A stretch of DNA of 64,000 nt from Mucor racemosus (Eukaryota > Mucoromycota > Mucoromycetes > Mucorales > Mucoraceae). Below, in pieces: positions 10,836-24,164 of the stretch (its first letter is position 1; every line of letters begins with the position of its first letter). The stretch covers positions 496,001 through 560,000 of the forward strand of contig JAPEHQ010000024.1 in NCBI GenBank assembly GCA_027405735.1, given 5' to 3'. The position numbers and the translations under genes are program-made. A model generated the notes under the pieces. The model searched no databases, was not told where the DNA came from, and saw only the letters and a program-made list of their open reading frames with translations.

Positions 10836-13800
10836 GAGAGATATTGGAAACTAGAATAAAAAAAGAGAAATTAAAAATTTCAAAATTTCAAAAAGGGTTT
10901 ATATACAATTGACTGGAAAAGGCATAAACCATGCAAATTAACAGTGCAAGATGACAACGATTGTTACAAAGGATCTGTACATTGTCACACATACACTCAC
11001 ATATATACACATATAAAAAAAAAAATCATCCATAAAGGTACTCCTTGATATTTCTCTCTCCATGTCTTACTTGTTGAATTCCTTTCATTTATTATTATTT
11101 TTCTTCAAATCAAAAGTGTTTATTATAGGGAATACTTATTTCAAACTTTGTACAGCAAGGAAAAAGGGGAAAGCTATTAGACATTTACGATAAGAATAAA
11201 GGGGAAAGAAGCCTTTCTTTCATTATTAAAGTTAATATGTATGTATGTGAGACATTCAAATTTTATTACATTGATGGTGTGTCTGGATAGAAGCTTAGAT
11301 TGCGCGTTATTAAGTATTTTCATTTTAACCAATGCATTTAATTTAGAAAAACAAAGGGGATGTTCTTGGGGGGAGGAGGGGATGTGTAGCAAGGAGAGAA
11401 AATAAAGACACATGAGATTTATAGGAGTAACATGGTTGTATGTACAGGGATTTCTTTGGGGGGAGTTCAATTATATATACAACAGCAAAGAATAACACTA
11501 GTGTATTCAATGAGGGAGTAGATGTATGTGTAATTCAGTTTACTCTTTATAAATGTATATATATAATATTACCCAAAAAAGATTTTTGCATGTCTTATCA
11601 AAATAATATGTTGGATTTTGTTTTTTGCAACTTCAAGTTCATATAAAAATGTTTCCATAACATTCTATAAATTCATATATTACTCGATTTAGTAGTAATA
11701 TCTACGATATGTGTTCTATTTTCATACTTGCAATTATTGCTTATTGTAACTTTAGAAATGGATACTAATATGCAATTTGAATAGTATTGAAATTATCAAA
11801 CTATTACAAAAAGTGTTTATACATCCAATAAACATCTTACGGGCGTGTGTGTGTGTGTGTATGTGTTCACCACCACAAGTAAATTGAAATATTTTGTAAA
11901 CGACCCTGCAAATCATATCATGGTATATCTTTTTTTTTTAAAAAACAAAAAAAAAAGTCAAAAGTTTTACTACATGCCTCCTGAAAATCCAAAATAGTGG
12001 AGAGAAATGTATAATATCTTTCAAACATGTCATAATACTGGATTAACATTTTCATTTAATCTTGGGTATCAAGATACCACTAGTTAGAAATAATGCTATA
12101 TTTTTCCCTGTATCACAAACATACCAAATGTATCAAGATGTCCATATAAAAAGTAGGGGTACTCATAGATCGATCATGTACTTCTTTATAAATCGAGAAA
12201 ATTAAATAAAAAGATGTATAATTTTTCTTCTTTAACGTTCTAAAAGATGTAATACCCTCCCCCCCTCTTCTCCAAAAAGGAGGGATCTTATATTGTATTT
12301 TATAAATCCGGAAATATGGAAAGCTTGTCAAATCAGAAATACATATCCTTTTATATATATATGGAGATCCCTGCTATTGATTACTGAACAAAATGTAGAG
12401 TAAAGGTTACCTATTTGTTTAGATTGTCAATTGTAAGATAAACAAGTTCATCTAAAGTTTGGCTTTTGATATATCTCAAGTGATATGGATGTAGAAAACC
12501 TTGAAAAGTTTATTCATGTCCACCGTCGATTACTAAACATATGCATTTTGTAACAATATTTTCTTGCTGATCATTTATAATAGGAAATACGATTCAACGA
12601 CGTGAATTTAACCCTCTCCCCTCTTTCTCCTGGAACAAGAGATACCATAAAGAATTATAGAAACTTATAGATTGTTCTTCTCAAAACCTACAAACTTTAT
12701 ACAAGATAAACTTGATGATCTATTTATGGAATACTTTTTACACGACAACTATTTCGCTTGAGCAAGAAGAACAACATTACCTAAAACAAGTGTAATCAAA
12801 ATGATTTATATTATGATACTGATCAAATATCACATGCATAATGAAAGCATTTTTACCTCATTATTACAGAAGTTTTGTTATCTGTCAATTAAACATGATA
12901 ATTCTAAGGGTTAGTGTAAAAATAGACATGTTTAACTACTTTAGGCTTTCACTAATGCATATTAATTGATATCAATATAATAGCAAAAATACCTCTCATT
13001 GTTAACGCAAATCCAGTTTTATTTTTCATCAAAAATTGTCCTATCTGTCAAACCTGAAATAATATTTCAAGGGGCGCTTTTTCGGTATCCGAAAATTAAT
13101 GTTTGTACCTGAATGACAGTTTTGTTGCCATGGAAACGATCAAAAAATGTATTTTTAAAGCAAAATGTCAATATAAATATAGATAAAAGACTGTAATTAT
13201 TCTTTTATTTTAATAATTCATCTAGAATAGTGTACAATAAATAATTCATAAAGTAGATTTTTTTATTCCAGACAAATGCTGACATTATTAGCAAATTTTT
13301 GGTTTGATCGTTGAAATTGGCATGTAACATTCAAAGGATTTTGATATGCATACCGTCCTAATTTATAATGTCAATGAACTGACTTTTCATGGTCTAGTAA
13401 ATTTTTTTCTTGATTTATAAATTTTTGTTTTGGTTTTGGTTTTGTTTTAGTCTGAAAATTGTTTTATACATTGTTTCTTCTTTTATTTATGAATGAGTCA
13501 ATTTTGCAGAATAATGAAAAAAAGTAAAATGCTTCTTGTTTGTTCCTGGATTTTGGATTGTATGTAGGTATAGAACAATAACGGACATGCTTACGTCACA
13601 ACCCTGGGTTGCTTTGTATTTGTGAATGCGGGCTTCATAATCGAAGGTTACTTGCACAAGTTTTGCGGGGAGAACAAGGGTTGAAAATAGCACTGTTTGT
13701 GTGGGGAGTTTTCTTTTTTTTTTGCAGTGTATTGAAAGTCCTGTTATTTATTTTTTTATAATTTTCGACAGCACACCTCTTTTTTTTTTACCTTAAACCC

Positions 13801-13850
13801 CCCCTCCTCTTTTTTTATATTAACCCCCCCACTCCAATAACCATAATATC
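10834..13850. other. Intergenic, 3 kb, divergent promoter region
   Basis: Between the divergent zinc-finger and complex I genes. It contains a short GT microsatellite near 11845-11861, several A/T runs, and a pyrimidine-rich stretch with C runs just before the NDUFS1 start (about 13780-13845). The open frames at 11177-11470, 12113-12331 and 13487-13693 have no recognisable content. No gene is called. Confidence 0.5.
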
Positions 13851-16398
13851 ATGTTGCGTGTCATTAACAAGACAAGCGTAGCAGCACGCAGAGCATCACC
13901 AGCTATTCTCAAAACTGGAGGTAAAATGCTGATGCCTTTTTTTTAACCCCCCTAGTCTTGTTTATTTATATTTACAATTTTTCATAATTTATAGTAAGAG
14001 CTTTTGCTGCATCAACAAATGTTAAGGAAGAAGTTGAAGTTTTCATCGATGGAAAATCAGTCATGATTGAACAAGGTGCTGCTTTAATTCAAGCTTGTGA
14101 GAAAGCTGGTGCCGATGTACGTATCTTTTTTGACCTAGTAAAATTGCAAAGTTAGTCGACATTTACTAAACAAATTGTATTATAGATTCCTCGTTTTTGT
14201 TATCATGGTACGATATTATCTGCAAATTCAATGAAAAAACAAGCGAGAAAAAGAGAGTTGTAGAGAGAGAGAGAAATGTAATATTTAGTGGATTGATGTA
14301 GATGTACAATGTCGACTATTTTTCTACAAATTTGAATAATGAAATCTTTCTCTTGTCTCTTTTTTTTCTTTCTTTCCATGAATACGACAATCATATTAAC
14401 AGAATTTTTATAGAACGTCTTTCAATTGCTGGTAACTGTCGTATGTGTCTTGTTGAAGTTGAACGTGCACCCAAGCCAATTGCTTCTTGTGCTTACCCTG
14501 TAATGCCCGGTATGAAGGTCAAGACCAACAGTCCTTTAGTTCATAAAGCCCGTGAAGGTGTTATGGAATTTTTACTTTATAACCATCCCTTAGATTGCCC
14601 TATTTGTGATCAAGGTGGTGAATGTGATCTTCAAGATCAAAGTATGCGTTATGGTTCTGATCGTGGACGTTTCTCTGAACCTATGGGTAAGCGTTCTGTC
14701 GAGGAAAAGAACTTTGGTCCTCTCATCAACACTGAGATGACTCGTTGTATTCAATGTACTCGTTGTGTCCGTTTTGCTAACGAAGTTGCTGGCGCTACTG
14801 AACTTGGTACCAGTGGCAGAGGTAACGAAATGCAGATTTCCACCTATATTGAAAAGACAATTGATTCTGAGATGTCTGGTAACGTTATTGATCTTTGCCC
14901 CGTTGGTGCTTTAACTTCTAAGCCTTACAATATGAAGGCCAGACCTTGGGAATTAAAGAAATATGAAACTATCGATGTTTCTGATGCTATTGGATCTAAC
15001 ATTCGTCTTGATACCCGTGGTGTTGAAGTCATGCGTATTCTTCCTAGATTGAATGAGGAAATTAATGAGGAATGGATCTCTGATAAGACTCGTTTCTTCT
15101 ACGATGGTCTTAAGGTTCAACGTCTTACTACTCCTTTGATCCGTGATGGTGATCGTTTCGTTCCTTCTTCTTGGGAAGCTGCCTTGAAGCGTGTTGGTCA
15201 TGAACTTGCTAGCACTAAGGGTAATGCTGCCAAGGCTGTTGCTGGCCATCTTGCTGATGCTGAATCTATGGTTGCTCTTAAGGATCTTTTCAACCGTATT
15301 GGTTCTGATAATTTAGCCATTGATGCTCCTAATGGTTCCAAGCCCCTTGCTGTCAGTGCTGATTTCCGTTCCAACTATACCTTGAATTCTACCATCGTTG
15401 GTGCTGAAGAAGCCGATGTTGTTCTCTTGATTGGTTCTAACCCTCGCCATGAAGCCCCTATTTTGAACACTCGTTTCCGTAAAGCATGGCTCCACAATGG
15501 TCAAGATCTCGGTTTGATTGGTCAACCTGATGACTTGAACTACGAATATGCTCACATTGGTGATAACTCCAAGGATATTGAGAAGATTTTGGATGGTTCT
15601 CATCCCTTCGCTAAGCGTCTTGCTGAAGCCAAGAAACCCATGATTGTTGTTGGCTCTAGTGTTGTTGAAAACTCCAAGGATAGTGAATATCTTCTTTCCA
15701 AGGTTTCTGAACTCTCTGACAAGTTCAAGAGTACTTTGTTCCAAGATGGTTGGAATGGTGTCAACATTTTACAACGTGCTGCTGGTAGAACTGCCGCTTA
15801 TGAAGTTGGTTTTGTCCCCACATCTACTGAAGCTGCCGCTGAACCTGTCAAGTTCCTTTATCTTTTGAATGCTGATGAAATTTCAGCAACTGATGTTCCC
15901 AAGGATGCTTTCGTTGTCTATCAAGGTCATCATGGTGATGTTGGTGCTCAATATGCTGATGTTATTCTTCCTGGTGCTGCTTTCACTGAAAAGAATGCTA
16001 CATTTGTCAACACTGAAGGTCGTACACAAATCACTCGTGCTGGCGTGAACCCTCCTGCTGCTGCTCGTGAAGATTGGAAGATTATTCGTGCTTTATCTGA
16101 AGTTGCTGGTCATACTCTTCCTTATGATGATCTCTCATCTGTTCGTTCTCGTCTTTCTGATATCAGTCCTGCTCTTACTCGTTATGATGTTATCGAAACT
16201 CCTTCTATTTCTCAAATCGGTTTATCTGCTCAACATAAACCTTCCGCACAAAGCTCAGGTGAAATCTTCTCTTCTGTCATCAAGAACTTTTACCGTACAG
16301 ATCCCATTTCTCGTGCTTCTAGTACCATGGCTAAATGTACTAAGGCTTGGGTAGCTGGAAAAGATGTTGAAGCCGAACTCAAGAGTGTAGCTGCATAA
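13851..16398 (+). CDS. NDUFS1: NADH:ubiquinone oxidoreductase 75-kDa Fe-S subunit, mitochondrial
   Basis: Complex I core subunit in the peripheral arm that carries electrons from the flavin site through Fe-S clusters (bacterial NuoG). Exons: 13851-13920, 13995-14116, 14186-14207 (only 22 bases) and 14414-16398, about 732 residues, normal for the family. The start [16 protein letters not shown] is a basic mitochondrial presequence. A ferredoxin-like 2Fe-2S domain follows, with Cys in [17 protein letters not shown] and further on IASC. The next cluster ligands are [14 protein letters not shown], and the last 4Fe-4S site is [10 protein letters not shown] with a distant DLCPVGAL. The rest is the molybdopterin-oxidoreductase-like domain. 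Codon use is strongly biased to CTT/GCT/GGT, unlike the intergenic DNA, suggesting high expression. The open frame extends upstream to 14302 through intron sequence; the exon junction at 14414 is preferred. Confidence 0.97.
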
Positions 16399-17214
16399 AT
16401 TTGATGTTTTTTTTTTTTTTTTTTGTTATTTTAATTAGAAGCGCAAAAAGAAGAAAAAAAAAAGAAAATCGACTAGAACAAAAAAAATTCTATTGGGAGA
16501 TTGTATACAACATAAACTATTACTATAACGATACAAGAAATAAAAAAAGAACAAAAATAGTATAAAAACAATATCTTAATTACATTATATCAAACCTCTT
16601 TTTCTCTCATTTTTCTTGCTTATTGAATTTCTATATACAATATTTCAATTTTTAGAATATGAAGATGATGATTTGGAAATTGTTCAAGTGAAGAAAAGGG
16701 ATATGAGAATGTCACATCGATTCGATTGATTCAATTGAAACAACTTTGTTATGTCCATAAGTTTATATACAGATTTGGGCTGATTCAAGCTTCGATCGAA
16801 ATCATACTATTGTATTAATAAAGGCATTGACGATTTGATATTATTCTTCTCTAATCTACTTATAGGTAGCCTGTTTTGGAGTTGCTTCATTTCAAGGAAA
16901 GCGTCATACCATGTATCTCATCAAATAAACTTCCAGTTGTAATTAATACGAAATGTACCGTATATACAGGATCATTGTTCTTTGCATGCATATATGGTAT
17001 ATATTGCAGAACAGATTTCTTTCACAGTTTGATTTTCAAAAATTGAATTTTCATATTTTTCAATCTTCAAAATCGGAGCGCCCCCTCTTTTCTAAACTAA
17101 CCTCATACTAAATACTTTTTCAGATATATCTTAGATACTACTAAATAGATTCAAATTGATCGCATTATTTTACCTGTTCCTAAATTTATTTTATATCTCA
17201 CAAAAGATTCAAAA
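16399..17214. other. 3' flank and intergenic DNA
   Basis: Holds T and A runs just after the NDUFS1 stop that can serve 3' end formation. At 17060-17078 lies a 19-mer, CAATCTTCAAAATCGGAGC, repeated exactly near 43857. No gene is seen. Confidence 0.45.
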
Positions 17215-18560
17215 ACGCGTAAAATTCACTGCTTTTTCCTTGAAAACTGGGCCTTACTTTTTATCGTTGCTCTATTTTTTTTTTCACTAAATAACACCAA
17301 GAAAAATTTATATGACAATGTACCTGAGATGTCCAGCTTTAATCCAAAAACAAGTATCCGGAAATATCCTACTTTTTACAGTTGGTATTAATTTTTCAGT
17401 GCTAAGGTTTCAGATTTTTTACGCGCATTTCACTGCTAATGGATTGAAAACTTTGAGGCTTCATATCTCTAGAAAAAATTAAGTTATACTAACACTTTTT
17501 AATAATAAAATTTACTTGTTTTGAAGTGCTCTATAACATATTTTAGTATGAAAAAATTCTGAGCACTTTTATTTTTTTTTATTTTTTTTGGCATTTCTAT
17601 AGTAGGTTTCAAAATATTGGTTAAATTGAGCAACATTTTTTTTGCATTCATGTCATTAAGCTTGTTAAGCTCTCTTGGACCCAATTTAGAGTTTTTCAAA
17701 ATACTAATTTTTCGTAGAGATATCATCAAAGATGTGTACAAAAAGGTACCTCCATTTCTAGCTTCCATTTTCTCCTTGTATACCCTCATCCCAAATTCTG
17801 AAACTGAAAAAAATTGGATAAAAATCTTGTTTTCTCTACGAAAAATGCAGCTAGAAAATTTTGCAATAGCTCGATCGATAGATAATTTTTTTGCACTTTA
17901 TTTCAGTTTTTTATATTTTAAATATACTTATAAAAAGTGATGTGTATCCTCAAAAAACCTCCAAAATTTCAATTGTATTTTGCGCACAATTTAATATGGA
18001 ATGTTTGTTTAATTTTTATTTAGATGGATGCAGAATCCAAAACTGTACAAACGCCATTTAATACACTAGGTCAACTTACTTTGCAGCTCATCAGCCATCA
18101 AACGATTTTGTTTTTTTGAATCATTTTTCGTTCATTTCAACAAATAAATTTTGGAACGCCGTTATGATAGGGTTTAAGCTGTGATAAAAACTATTATTTT
18201 GATTACCCCAACAAAAAACCAATGTTTTTCGCTGAAACAAAAAATGCAGAGTAGTATTAATTTGGATCTATCTTATCTTATTTGAATATTTTATGTAATT
18301 TGACTCAAATATGGGCGAAAACATTCAAAACCCATTTAAAAACCATCTGAAACCTACTTTTTACATTCGTAAGAAATTGATAACAGAAGCCTTATCTCAG
18401 AGAATTTTGATCCTAATAACTTCCAGCTTTACATGAGATTAGGGGCACATCTTTGGCACGCTGATCCCAAAGAGCAACGTCTGTAACCTACTGCGTGTAG
18501 AGAAAACCATTGTCAAATTCACCTATAACTTACTGCTGCCCATTTTTATTGAAAACAATT
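17215..18560 (-). repeat. Dispersed repeat, copy B
   Basis: Nearly the same sequence as copy C and homologous to A and D in reverse orientation. B and C lack about 150 bases found in D between the GAGTCAAATTAC landmark and CTACTCTGC. The right part carries CTCAGAGAATTTTGATCCT and CACGCTGATCCCAAAG. A 96-codon frame at 17499-17789 (-) is partly conserved in copies C and D but is broken differently in each. Either a non-autonomous element or a decayed one. Confidence 0.85.
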
Positions 18561-19033
18561 TAAATACTACAATATCTGTGAATACCGATCCAAGTAATCT
18601 GCCATTCTTCATGGATATAAAATGAATAGGTGCTACAAGTATCTCGGATACCAGCTTCCGTGGGTTATTGTGCATTCGGCAAGTTTGAACAACAAGTTGG
18701 TTATCTTCATTCTATTTACGTGTAATGAGTCAAACATTTCAGTTTCATTCATGCAAAAACTTGCGTCATTCCTTATATAAATACTACAAGGAAATCATTA
18801 AAATGATCCCTTGTAGATTTATCTGTCTTGTTACACTCTCATTGCTTTCATTTATTCATTAATAAATAATATCTAATTTACAAAAAAGAACATCAACCTT
18901 CATCAACCCAGTGATCACCAATAATTTATAATAACAAGAATGATCTCTATAAGCATATTATCCACCTTTGATGTTAGACCAACATTACAGATCATTACAT
19001 TACGCCTACTAAGGTAGCGATGATCTTAAACGA

Positions 19034-19135
19034 GCCGAGCTTTTTTTATGCAGCCGAGCTTTTTTTATGCAGCCGAGCTTTTTTTTGCGCGTAACTAGAG
19101 CTCGTTTACCCCACACGAGCTTTTTTATGCAGCGA
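19034..19135. repeat. Tandem 19-base GAGCT repeat
   Basis: The unit GCCGAGCTTTTTTTATGCA occurs at 19034, 19053 and, incompletely, 19072. A degenerate copy (CACGAGCTTTTTTATGCAGC) sits near 19115. Further GAGCTTT or AAAGCTC words continue to about 19345. Confidence 0.8.
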
Positions 19136-19582
19136 CTAAAACTCATTATCTCAGTGCGAGCTTTATTTTACCTTTCCAGTGACAAATATCTAAAGTAAAG
19201 CAAACTTGTGAATGTCAATTGACAATTATCTAAAGTAATAATGCCATATCATTTACTAATTATTATTTGAATTTGAACTTTTTGAAAAGAAGTCAAAAGC
19301 TCGTCTTTCTCAAACGGGCTTTGGTCAAGCTCGTCCAAGACTCTGCTCATGTTTTATACTTATACTAAGGTCAGTAAGCTCACCAGCTCTCGGAAAATAT
19401 GGATTCAAATGACCTCCCATTGCAATGGCACTATATGGCAGTTACTTCTAATGTCGATTAACAGAATTGTAAAAGATTTAGCCTCCCCGAGTTGCTTGTT
19501 ATATCAAAAGATACTAATATAGAAATATTCTGCTAAAAGATACATTTTATTAATTCATTGATGCCTCGTATTTATATGTTTT

Positions 19583-20190
19583 CTAAATAGTTATATGATT
19601 ATTAATATTATTAATTAATTGCCGGGTATTGAGGTACTTGATATGATTTGGGAACAAATCATATACAATGGAATTTGTGGAATTGGGAATCTGTGACTGT
19701 ATCATTTGGATAAGATGTAGGATTGCGTATGTTTCATTGTTGCCAAGTGTTCCTGAAGGTTCCTGATAGTCGCTGTTAGTGCTAGTGGTTATGTATGACA
19801 TTTAGTATGCGTTACTAAATGTCATGCCATGTTGGATTTCAATAGCTGTTCCTGGATTTCTACATCTGGGTAAACTTCTGATATATCATTGCTGTGGAAA
19901 TGGAGAAATGAAAACTCGTGCGTGTTTAAATTATTTTGTGTGAACTGTCTCAGATATTCTTTGAAAATATTTTATAAAATCAAATAATGGTTCAAAATCA
20001 AACTTTAAAGTTACATTTAATGCACAGTAGACATATGAAGAGCATATCCTGATTTCATTAGCTAACCGCTGTTTTTGAAGGATTTTTGGACACGTTTTTG
20101 AAAAAAGCGTCTTTTCTTCTGCTTGAAAAAAATTCAACATATGGAAAAATGTTTGAAATAAATGAATATTAATCCAAATGAGCTGCAAGT
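19583..20190 (-). pseudogene. Decayed repeat or gene remnant, copy 1
   Basis: Two short frames on the minus strand (85 codons at 19931-20188 and 72 codons at 19583-19801) lie in tandem. The segment around 19889-19990 is homologous to 31200-31323 in opposite orientation, with one 31-base block matching at 30 positions. Translations around the shared block (FISPFPQQ in one frame of both copies) suggest a once-coding element. No family is recognised. Confidence 0.4.
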
Positions 20191-22858
20191 TCCAAAATAT
20201 ATACTATTGCTATAAAAGTATCCATAGATATAATTTTAGAACCCCATTAATTTGCTAGTTAAATCGTAGAAATCAAATGCCCACTTTTTTTCTAGTAGGT
20301 TTTGCGGTTCAAGGAACCATTTGAAATTCGAAATGGTACTAAACCAAAACCAGCAGATATGGCAATGATGACTGTGCCGAAATGAATAAGTAAACGTCCT
20401 CTTATTGTACAGTTAAAGTTATAGTGCAATGTGTTCTATATATATAATCTATTTCTCAAAAAACCATCGCATTTCAGATTTTGATTTAAAAAACTGCAAA
20501 TAAATAAATGCCAGAGAAATACCAGAAAATTGTAAAACTTTGTTTCTTGGATGAGTTGCTTTGTTAGATGGTCAGAAGTTAACGACAAAAAAAAATGTTA
20601 CAAGTAAAACAGGTTTGTGGCAGCACGAGCTGCACATCGCGTAGCGGTGTTAACCAACTTGCAGTAAAATATGGGTGTAAAAAGCGATAAAGAATACTGT
20701 TAAAATCCTTCTTTATTAAAATATGGATAATGTGCAATAAAATGGTTATTCTACGTCTCTATTTATATTATTTGGTGATTATTTACTATCTTGCAATTGC
20801 ATTGCAATTGTCAACGATTCCATTAATTTTGAGTATAAATATTGGGTTGTTTGGTTATTGATTTGGTGGATCAAGAACGGTGTTTTAAATATAGTTTGTC
20901 AATCATGCTTTCAGAACAGCCCTTACTTGTTCTACTTGATAAGCATGTACTTTTTGTATCTTTTATTTAGGGTATCCCACATTATTTTAGTATTTTAACA
21001 TCTCTTATTTGAGTATTATACCCTTGATATCTTTATGCAATTGTCTATTTACTATATAGTCTTATCTTTGATAGCATGGTTTCAAATGAGATGACATTTA
21101 ATTTAGGTATTTTATGATGGGAATCTAGCTTAGTTCACTTCACAACTCGTTATCACACTAAAAGTGTAAATCTAAAAAGTTTTTTCCACGAAAATTAACA
21201 TCTCCAAATATACGCGATAATAATTTGTGTTTGTGTATTCATATCTTTGGAATTACTGTTAAGAATCTTTAAGGAATAGATATGCAATAGAAATGCCCGC
21301 TGTCATACAGATTTACTATTATTGCTACTAATAGACAGTGGCATTTTTAAACTATAGTTTAATTTTAGAATCTTCAACATTATTTTAGGAAAAATTAATT
21401 CTACTAAATACTACAGAAATGTCATATATTCTAATCTTATATCATAATTCTGTATGATGAAAATGTTTTATCTTTGTAGTGAAAATGAGATTTTACGCCC
21501 TCCTTGGATGAATCCTGTTTTAATGAGCCTCCTAGAATCTGCTTATAAATCACGAATCCTTTTTTTTTAATCATGAAAAACCGAAAAAAGAACAGCGACG
21601 CTATAGAAAGATAAGTAAATGAATATGATTTGAGAACTTTTTGGATAAATGGTAAAGCCTATTAGTAACATTTTTGAGAGAAGATTCAAAAAAAAAAAAA
21701 AAAAAAAGTTGGTTTTTCAGCAATTTACACAAACTTAAACAAAGGTAACATCATAATTATGCAACTACTGCAAAGTTTGAGGCAGAAAAAAAGAAAGTTG
21801 AATATTTCCATCTATTTTTAAATCAGTTTCTTTCTTTTATGTATACGCTTGTACCATGTTACACTTGTAATGATATCCCGATTGTAGAATAAACTTTCTC
21901 TTTTGTGGTGGCACAAATGGCCTCGTACAATATACAATAACTCATGGCTGCAGTTCAAGATCGTGATTGTTATGTAACCAACAGATTTATATTTCTTCCC
22001 AGTTAAAGAATAACGATAAATAGTATATACATTTGTAATTCACCTGGTTAGAATATGCTGTAAATACAAGTATTTATAGAAATATTGGCTTTTTTTTTAT
22101 AAATAATAACGCCATTTATTGATAGACAGCATACATATAATAGATTTGTGTAATTCAATTAAACGATTATTTTGTTCATCAAATGATATGTATTTATTTT
22201 TGGACGAATCAATATTATATAGGACACATGATTTAAGAGAATTAAAAAAGGGTCCCTGACTAAACAAAGGGGTTCTAGTGAGTGTCAGAATTTCCAGTTG
22301 TACGTAAACTCTACTGGCTATACTACAACTACAAGTATGGCCTTGATATCATGTATGATTGTCAGAAAAAGTGGAAGCATTTAACAAATCAGGAAAATTT
22401 TGACTTTATTGAAAGCATGATCTTGTTACATTTTTCTTAATTTTACCGGGTAATGAATAAAGAGGGGGGTGAGGCTCATTTTCCGCAATGGAAATCACAG
22501 AATCAATGAAATTTTTATAACATTTATATATCGCTATTTCTAATTATGAAACTATATAGATATTTATATGCTAGAGTTATAGATGTACCGTTGGGGTGGT
22601 ACAAAAAATTTAGTATTCAAATTAGTAGTGTATTAAAGAAATATCTTTAATGTTATTTGAAGTCGTCTATTATGTATCATTGACGTAAAGTATTTATTTA
22701 ATTAAAAGAACAAAAAGGGGGCATACAATGGCTATTTATAATACATAATATATATGGCATGTTGATAATATGGGGGAGGGGACATAAGAAAAAAGAAAGG
22801 AATTGTATAATTAAGAAAATATGTATAAATGAAAAAAGGAATGTATATATACTATAAG

Positions 22859-24164
22859 TTATGGCTTGCTACCATTACCACTACCACTGCTACTACCACT
22901 ACAACGCTTTGTTACTGATGATTTACGGCAACGGCTCTTTAAATTTAATAATAATACACCAGTTGTAGGGTATGTATTTGGAGGTGGAGTAGGCTCTGGA
23001 GATGGTTTTCGCTTTGTATTTTGGTATGGAGATGATGATCTACGCAACTTAGCCCGAAGAGCTTCCATTACCTTGTCATGATCTAATGGCTGTGCAGGTG
23101 GAACAGGTGCAGGAGGAGAAGAGGCTGATTTTTTATTCATATTTAAATCATCCAGACTCATTACACTTTCATAAGATAAGGTTCTATGAATATTGGCTGA
23201 CCTTCCAGATTTGGATTTATTTGGTTGTGATTGGGAAGAAGAGGATAATTGATTTGGTGTTACAACTACATCAGCAGTAGTTACTGGACTATGACTTTTT
23301 GATTTTGTTGTATTATTCGTTAGTGAATGGGATCGAATAATGGGAGCTGTTGTCAAAGTTCCAGGACTACTATTAGAACACGGGAAAAGGGGTAAATCGT
23401 CCATATCAGCAGGAGGAGGAGAAGAACAAGGCATTGCTTGATGGTGATGATGATACATGTCAAATGCAGATGGGGAAAGTAAATCTATTGAAGGAGATGA
23501 GGAAGCAATACTTGTGGCTTCTTGTTGATGTTGCATAAAAGAGTATTCGGATGTAGATGTGCCAGGTAATGGAGACGCGTCCAGCCTTGCCTGCAAGGAA
23601 GCTGATTGATCGGAACTAGAGAATTGGGTTGATTGACGATCTGATAATTGATCAAAGTAAGGGTTATCAAAGGTGGAAAGATCATTTTCTTGGTGATGAA
23701 TCAAGAAATTGTCTAATAATAATAATAATAATAATAAAGTCAATAAGCTATTGATACATGTCAATTGAATGAAATGACTTACCAAACGATTGATTTATAT
23801 CATTGTTGCTTCTACTACCTTCTTGTCGTTGATTTAATTCATATTCGATAAACTTTGATCGTAAATGAGCTTCCTCTGCCTGACGCCATTCTTCAGCAGT
23901 TCTTCTCTAATTTATTTTATAAAAATTAGGATTTTATACCAGTACAAACAATTGCTTACAAACCTTATCCTCTTCTGCTTTTGCTGCCAAAATATGATTC
24001 AGTAATTGCGAATTGTTTTGATATTTTAACAAAAGTTCACCGACGGAAATGTCACTTAAATTACTTGTTTGAATGGCATTTTGATAGAACGATTGATTTT
24101 GTTCGTCTGTTGCAATGCTAGAATGCGTTGAATTACAAGCATCGTTTGGTTGTTTCGGAGGCAT
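22859..24164 (-). CDS. Unrecognised Ser/Pro-rich protein with charged N-terminal helix
   Basis: Exons, in coding order: 24164-23964, 23906-23783 and 23712-22859, giving about 392 residues with all junctions in frame. I do not recognise the family. Residues about 42-95 form the only ordered-looking part: GELLLKYQNNSQLLNHIL, then AAKAEEDKRRTAEEWRQAEE, reading on to FIEYEL, which is strongly helical and probably a coiled coil. The rest is Ser, Pro and Gln-rich with SP sites that could be phosphorylated, a conserved-looking HRTLSYESVMSLDDL segment, and a basic tail (LRAKLRRSSSPYQ, SRCRKSSVTKRC) that could serve as a nuclear signal. It could be a signalling or transcriptional regulator. The second intron contains a run of (AAT)n. 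Confidence 0.75.

Larger units (their letters stand above)
18561..22858. other. Gene-free, repeat-rich 4.3 kb
   Basis: No intact gene is seen. The stretch holds a GAGCT-rich tandem repeat (separate entry), a decayed repeat copy (separate entry), and an A run near 21690-21706. A segment at about 18719-18880 with TATATAAATAC and AATAAATAAT looks like an LTR promoter and poly(A) site, but no matching termini or target duplication could be shown. The right end is the 3' flank of the gene at 22859. Confidence 0.5.

Noticed and set aside
14302..14413. Upstream ATG at 14302 as the NDUFS1 start
   Set aside because: It lies in intron 3 and encodes a low-complexity leader. Upstream exons supply the presequence and the first 2Fe-2S ligands.
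15313..15744. 143-codon minus-strand frame inside NDUFS1
   Set aside because: Shadow of the biased codon use of NDUFS1; no independent support.
17499..17940. Overlapping 96- and 107-codon frames on both strands in repeat copy B
   Set aside because: They lie in the dispersed repeat. The equivalent frames in copies A, C and D carry different stops, so neither strand is supported as a gene.
18719..18880. LTR-like segment with TATATAAATAC and AATAAATAAT
   Set aside because: No terminal repeats or target duplication could be defined.
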